NCBI GenBank assembly: GCA_903772945.1
Contig: CAICTM010000337.1
Coordinates: 1 to 64,000, forward strand
Direction of reading: 5' to 3'
Length of the DNA: 64,000 nt
Origin: Seminavis robusta
Lineage: Eukaryota > Bacillariophyta > Bacillariophyceae > Naviculales > Naviculaceae
This document shows positions 58,501-64,000 of this stretch, piece by piece. The stretch's first letter is position 1. Each line of letters opens with the position of its first letter. A program made the translations under genes and the position numbers. The notes under the pieces were generated by a model. It saw only the letters and a list, made by a program, of their open reading frames with translations, had not been told where the DNA came from and made no database searches.

Positions 58501-61500
58501 GCAGTATCACACCAGGAGGCGACTTTTTACTTCCACACCAGGGAAGGAATCTTTTGGGAGTTGAGAAGCTCTTGATCCAAGGGATTCCGTATTTCCGACT
58601 GGCATTGGGTAACGAAACAGAAGTTAATCTGGCTGACCTTGCGGGGAACGCCATGAGGTACGTTTGTGTTGTGCAAGGACCAAGTGTTATCACGCCGTAT
58701 GCATTTTCTTCGACCGCTCAGCTCAACAGTTGTCCTTTATTTCAGTTCCACTGTCGTCTGTGCGACCATGTTAGCTGCCCTCATGGCCCCTCAACTTCGC
58801 AAGGAAATGCAAGCAAGTATCGCAGGAGATGACACCACCAACAAAGCACCCAGCTTGGAAAAGATCAAGGAATTTCTCGAGAAACACGCCAGACTTGACT
58901 CGACGGGAGAACAGAGCCGCAAATGGGCCGGTGAAATCTCAATGGTGAAAACTGAGTTGCAGAGCAACGAGGCTGATCGACACACGGGAGACAAATCTTG
59001 CATGGAGTTATTTGGAGAGCTCGCAGCACTGGCACCACTTGCCGTCAAATCCTCAGTATGGTGCACATGTGAATCGAGCGGTAACCGTTCGCGCACAAAC
59101 AAATTCGTCAAATGCAAGGTATGCTGTGTGTCTTGCTGTCGCAACTGTATCTCTGAGCATGCAGGATACAATTTGGACACCCATGATACGGTCGAGATCG
59201 AAATTGGGAATGAAAGCGGTGCGGATTTTCCTGTGGACGAACGAAACCTTTTTGAATTTGAAAAGAAGCTGCGAAGCATGTTGCCGTCATCCGTCTACTT
59301 GAGCAAAGAAGGGATTGGCAAGGTTGCTGAGGTAGAAAATGATCGATACAGGATTCGCGGCCTAGACAAATTCAGCTTTGTCTTGTACAGCATCAAGCGA
59401 GAATGTGGCAAATGGTTGATCGTCTACTATGCTCGTGACAAATGCGGTGTTGGAGAGGCCGTCGCAGAGATGCGTATCACGGTGGGGAAAGTCAGGCGAG
59501 GGCAGGCTGGAGAGTCCAATCTCCTGGGCCTTCGATGTGAGCTCACGTCTTTCATCCCTGCGCGATCCGAGCCTTTGCAGTACGGGAATCTTGCTCCATG
59601 TTGTCAACTTGTCTTGCTCCTCCCAAAAGATGGGAGTGCTCCGAATGTCAATGATGCGACATGGCAAGTGAGGCTTCCAGAAGTCTCGTCTTCAATACAG
59701 CTATCAGGGACTGGGGATACTGATTCCTATCGCGTGGAAGTCGGCATTACCGACGAAGCGCCCGAAGCATTGGAACAGCATACGAAGAGCAAGAAGGGGC
59801 GATATGAGTTAGTTGTGAAAACCAAGGAAGAGCGACGTTGGCTTTATCCCAAGGTCTGGAAAAAGTGGCCGTCATCCATAAGGATTCGCTGTCCGCATGA
59901 TGGTATCGATCGTCGTGTCTCTGGAACGTACCTGCGTGCCGCATGTCGCCAAACAACGAACCAGTCGGCTCTGTGGATAAAGCAAGTTGAGGGGAAGCCT
60001 TCAATCTATTTGCTGATGAAGCCAAATGTCAGCCGAACTGGAGGGGACTACGCAATCATTACAACCTCGATGGATTTCACCGACACTTCGTGCATTCTGG
60101 CGGAACTGGATCAGTATTGGCAACCCGGTGATGCATTTGACGCAACCAATCAGCGTCAGGCTGTGCGGTGCCAGTCTTGGGGGGCGCTGCCTGGTTTTGA
60201 ATGCAAGATCCCGAAGTCAACAATACAAGTGGAGGCCCCCGGTACAGAGAACAATCTTGTTGTTGTCCAAGGTCTCAAGAGAACTGAGGCGACAATGCTA
60301 GAACGCATTGATTGCATGAACAGAACCAGCAGTGGAGATGGTGCTCTCGTTGAGCTCAATGTTACTTCTGGACAGCGGGCCCAACAAGTTGTTCGAAGGA
60401 TTAACGCTATCATCGCGCCCCAAATACTCAAGTTCGCTGCCATGGGCGGTTTGCGCTACGACTTGAGCCCTACGGCTGACTGGGAGGTCCTTGAAAGCAA
60501 CGATGATGAACCATTTGGGACTTGCGTTCCCGTCCGTCCCAAGGAGAGTTGGTTCTACGACGAGGAACGAGAACGTTGGGATCGACGCTTCGACCATGAT
60601 GCCAGCCGAACTTACTACATGAATCTGCAAGGAGCCCAAAAGCCTTTCGAGTTTTGGCTTGACAGGGAGAGGTGCTCGCTAGAGATCAAGATGTTTCCAA
60701 AAGTTGTTGCCCATGCTGCTGCTGCACAGCTATTGCGGGGCCGCGGAATTCTTTCCGATGACAACAAGCATGGCGGAGCACAGGTTTCGTTTCGATTGTC
60801 GGATGTGTCTCAGCAAATCGATCCGACGATCGATCGGTTTCGAGTGGAAAACTGCAGTGCTTTGGATGCAACTCCTGTGGAACTGCAACATCCATACAAA
60901 CTCTACGACAGGCAACGAAAAGTTCTCACCAAGATGCTCGCCATCGAGGAGGGAAAGACTTCCTTTTTAGAAATGGAAATGTCAGAGTCCAACATGCCGG
61001 GTACAGTTGGATTTAGTCTCATGGCACAAGCCAAACGCTCGAGAAACATCTGTGGCGGTGTCATTGCCGATGCGATTGGCGCGGGCAAGACCGTAATCTC
61101 GATTGCCATAATCGTACAGGGCATCGAGAGGGCTAGAGCGTCGCGGGCGACCCCAAGAAAGAGCGGGGCAACGCTGGTAGTGGTACCTCCAGCGCTGATC
61201 GACCAGTGGGAGTCAGAAGTGCAGAAATTCGCGCCTTCTCTTGTCGTCATCACCGTCCACGACTTCAAGGAACTGGACTCTATCAAGCTATCATCTTTGA
61301 TTGAAGCGGACGTTGTGGTGTGCCCTGTCGACATATTGGAGTCCAAAAAGTATCTCGCCAACCTTGTACAAAAGGCTGGCCTCGACAAAACCACCAGCGC
61401 CGAGCATCTTCCGAAGCTGCCAGCTTACAGCGGTGAGCGAGAGCAAATTGAGGCACGGGGTGTCTGGATTCCTCACGAATCGGCAGATCCATACAACGTT

Positions 61501-62811
61501 GGTTCCAAGACAAATGATCAGCAAAGACGCAACAAAAGTGCCTACTACACCTACGTGTACCAATCTGCCATCCAGTCCCTTCGCGAAAAGAATTTTTCGC
61601 CATCGGACACTGGCATCCCCTTGGAGTATTTCGAGTTTGAACGTCTGTTTGTCGATGAAATCCACGAATCACTTTGCACAACCAAGGAAGAACTAGCGAC
61701 GGCCGCAGAGACCGCGAAAAGCTCCAACGTGGGCTTTTGGAAAGAAAAGAACCGTCGTGCGGGCCGGGAGCTTTTGGGAATTACCCAAAAGGACGTTACC
61801 AAACGTCCTTTGGTTTGCCGACGGGCCGTGTTTGGCTTGACGGGAACTCCCCTCTTGGACAGCAACAGTCGTGTGATTGAGTTGGCCAATCTCATGGGAG
61901 GCACCTACGTGCTTGGTCTGTCGAAAATATGGCGGAAGTTGGAGCGAGAATCATGCCGCGACATCTTCTTGCACAACTTCTTGGAACCCAAGCCAAGCCG
62001 GGCGGTCCGTCGACAGGGATACGCACGATGCCAGGACTATCTCAAGGTGGCCTGCTGTCGGAACCGATCGGGAGAAGAAATGAAGGGCATTGAGCTCCAA
62101 GAGCATGTCGAGGTGATCCAAATGTCCGAGGCCGAAAAGACAGCCTACTTGAAGAGTCAAATCGGAATTCCAGCGGACCAACGATGTTTGGGGATCAAGC
62201 CAACGGACTTTGATGAGAACGAAGGGCAAGACATGAGTGGCTTGTTGCGGCAGAATGCTTCCTGTCCCAGTCGAGGTGCTAAGTTGGTGGAGATTTGTCA
62301 AAAGATCCTGTCGGAGGCACCAACCACGAAGATTATTGTGTTTACGGACGGGAGCATTGGAGCGGGCATTGCCGCACGAGAAGCCTTGTGCGGCCCCGAT
62401 GGCCCCGATTGTACGTGGCTGGACACGGAGGATTCTGTCAAGTTGAAGAACGAAAAGATTGGTTGGTATCAACGCGGCGACGCCACGGACGAGGACCGCC
62501 AGCGCCCTCGCGTGCTCGTTTTGCACTACGAACATGCGGCTGGTTTGAATTTACAATCGGAAAGTCACAATGTGATTCTGTTTTCTCCTTTGTATGTGGG
62601 TAAGGGCGGGTGCAGTGACGACCCCGTTTCGGATGTGAGCACGGAGCTGCAGGCCATTGGTCGGGTGTATCGCATTGGACAACCCAGCCGCGTGGTACAC
62701 GTGTACCGGATCGAAGTCCAAGGGCCGAAAGGCGAAGAGTGTTTGGATGGTAAACTGATTGACCGCAACAGCGATCCAGAAGTCATTGCCATGGCCACCA
62801 ATGCGGAATAG
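55590..62811 (+). CDS. DNMT5: DNMT5-type cytosine-5 DNA methyltransferase with SNF2 ATPase
   Basis: Five exons (55590-58092, 58181-58208, 58295-58420, 58505-58657, 58746-62811), all GT-AG; 2291 aa in one frame. ATG at 55590. Lys-rich start, then two Tudor/agenet-like modules (YRLTYDDGDQEEMTE, about 34-85; YHIVYEDGDEEDLTE, about 172-230) joined by Thr runs. Methyltransferase motifs: GTACSGTDAPALAM (I, 423), AGTSCKDFST (IV, Cys521), ILENV (VI, 563), LPQTRQRTYMF (VIII), LLIQGIP and DLAGNAMSS (IX-X, across exons 4/5). Next comes a Cys-rich RING/PHD-like cluster (about 1043-1078), then SNF2: DAIGAGKT (1713), DEIHES (1907) and QAIGRVYRIGQ (about 2239). DNMT5 maintains CG methylation with ATP hydrolysis in fungi and algae. 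The 28-nt exon 2 and 126-nt exon 3 recover the conserved WNVSQNV ... GIASCITPGGD segment. Confidence 0.93.
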
Positions 62812-63126
62812 ATCGTCCGCTGAGGCTTAGTTAGTAGGAAGGGGTCAGGGATTAATGATACATATGAGAAACATAAGACTTCTGTGCCCTCCTAGCCTTT
62901 GGGAGCAATCACATAGACGCAGCGAGACCGTCAGGCAAGAAACTGTCTCTGTGACAGCCAAGCAATAGTGATGAGGCAACATTCCTGGCCTCAACGCCTC
63001 GTGGCTCTACCGTACCATCACCTCACAAGCAGACAGAACATGGTGTTTCGCTGCTACAGATTTAAAAACAACAACAAGTTAAAATCGACGAAGAATTTAA
63101 AAGATGAACATTAGTCTTGAGAGTAA
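62812..63126. other. Convergent intergenic spacer
   Basis: About 315 bp between the stops of DNMT5 (plus) and the partial LRR gene (minus). No gene or repeat is seen; both 3' UTRs should lie here. Confidence 0.5.
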
Positions 63127-64000
63127 TCAAGTGGAAAGGCAAACTCCTGTCTGATCGCAGCAAACGGTGCAACAATCAGAAGCGCACTGGATGGCAGGAA
63201 CTCCGGTTTCTGTACTGGGCAAACAGTCAGCCACAAATGCAACTTCAAAACGACCGTGTTCAAGATATGCAAGATTCCGGCAGAAAGAGATTGGAATAGT
63301 GCCAGTGATCTGATTCCCGTTCACTACAAGTTGTGCCAGATTTGTCAGTGCCACAATCTCATTGGGAATGGTGCCATGGAAGTGGTTGTTGGATACGTCC
63401 AGCGAGATGAGATGTGTCAAAAGGCCAAGTGAAGGGCTGATGGTCCCAGTGAAGTTGCAACCATCCAAGTAGAGAAACTCGAGCTTATTGAGTCCAGTGT
63501 ATAGTTCTTTGGGGAGCGTCCCTTGCATGTTGGTGTTAGAGAGAATCATTTCAAGAAGCTGGTTTGCCAAGCCAATCTCTGAGGGCAAGGAACCAGACAT
63601 ATGAGTGTGATTCAAGTACAGATATTCCAAATTGGTGAGCAGCCCAATTTCACTTGGAAAAGTCCCAGTGAGCTTTAATTCACAGAGAAGAACAAAAAGA
63701 AGGTGAGCTTTGGGCATGTGCGCGTGTTCACCGGTAGTTGGGTGTGTGGTGCGCCAAGAGAGAAGGAGAAAAAGAGGAAAGGGGTGACTCACATCATTTT
63801 TACCCAAATAGAGCCGCCTTAGAGAAGTTTGATTGAGTATTTCTTGCGGAATGGAACCTGTCAATGTGTTCCTTGTGAGTATGATGTCTTTCAAAGGGAG
63901 TAGACCCAACTCTGATGGAATTCTCCCGGTCAAGGTGTTTCGCTGCAGACGGAGACTGGTAAGTTTTCCATTTCCTTCAAGAAAGCTTGGAACCCATTGT
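63127..64000 (-). CDS. Leucine-rich repeat protein, 5' end outside the window
   Basis: Partial gene. Exons 63127-63672 and 63793-64000 are joined by a 120-nt phase-0 GT-AG intron (YLGKND|LTGTFPSEIGLL). The frame is still open at the window edge, so the start and N-terminal domain lie beyond 64000. It holds about nine plant-type repeats (LTGSIPQEIL, MSGSLPSEIGL, FHGTIPNEIVAL). The Cys tail (IQCASDCCTVCCDQTGVCLST) matches the end of the LRR gene at 40425-42466, marking one family. Probably secreted or surface-bound; no ligand can be inferred. Confidence 0.85.
   Translation of the reverse strand, partial: QWVPSFLEGNGKLTSLRLQRNTLTGRIPSELGLLPLKDIILTRNTLTGSIPQEILNQTSLRRLYLGKNDVSHPFPLFLLLSWRTTHPTTGEHAHMPKAHLLFVLLCELKLTGTFPSEIGLLTNLEYLYLNHTHMSGSLPSEIGLANQLLEMILSNTNMQGTLPKELYTGLNKLEFLYLDGCNFTGTISPSLGLLTHLISLDVSNNHFHGTIPNEIVALTNLAQLVVNGNQITGTIPISFCRNLAYLEHGRFEVAFVADCLPSTETGVPAIQCASDCCTVCCDQTGVCLST

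Noticed and set aside
58093-58745. Two separate genes: a methyltransferase and an SNF2 helicase
   Set aside because: Four in-phase GT-AG introns rebuild the conserved methyltransferase C-terminus (GITP, QGIP, LAGNAM) and join both halves as in known DNMT5 proteins.

Overview
This is nuclear DNA from a photosynthetic stramenopile, most likely a pennate diatom; a Seminavis-like benthic species is my guess. The evidence is: short GT-AG introns of about 70-140 nt with good splice signals, a DNMT5-type methyltransferase, PSxxPS-type surface proteins, secreted LRR and BspA-like repeat proteins, and an N-terminus resembling a diatom bipartite plastid targeting signal. I see no operons, rRNA or tRNA genes, or CRISPR arrays. 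The exon models were built by hand from splice signals; each intact multi-exon model keeps one frame across all junctions.

Layout. 1-8.6 kb is gene-poor: a GT31-like glycosyltransferase, two paralogous ankyrin-like genes and a small hypothetical gene, all on minus. 9-18.4 kb is on plus: a GC-rich orphan reading frame, a multi-pass membrane protein, an acetate kinase-phosphotransacetylase fusion with a mitochondrial-type presequence, a repeat-rich spacer, and a possibly plastid-targeted dienelactone hydrolase. 18.5-25.9 kb (minus) is a giant Ser/Pro repeat protein gene whose 3' end is broken by frameshifts. 26.7-27.2 kb holds a 34-bp tandem array and an inverted-repeat element filled with catgccctta units. 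27.6-32.1 kb (minus) is a large membrane receptor-like gene (EGF, LNR, propeller-like).

33.1-39.9 kb (plus) holds a six-exon P5-type ATPase and an FkbM-type methyltransferase. 40.4-44.4 kb (plus) holds a seven-exon secreted LRR gene and a frameshifted BspA-like gene. 44.5-48.5 kb (minus) holds a four-pass membrane protein and a ten-exon trypsin-like protease whose extra exons encode acidic DDNFGG repeats and a His/Lys/Asn-rich tail. 50-55 kb (minus) holds a CDPK-like kinase and a secreted Hint/Hog-domain membrane protein. 55.6-62.8 kb (plus) is a complete five-exon DNMT5 gene (cytosine methyltransferase + Cys-rich finger + SNF2 ATPase). A partial LRR gene runs off the right edge on minus.

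The genes do not form one pathway. Two themes recur: secreted or cell-surface repeat proteins (PS-rich, LRR, BspA, LNR/EGF, trypsin-DG, Hint), and core metabolism or chromatin (AckA-Pta, P5 ATPase, DNMT5). Frameshifts occur only in the repeat-protein genes, while the long housekeeping genes are intact, which favours decay or repeat-associated error over generally poor sequence.
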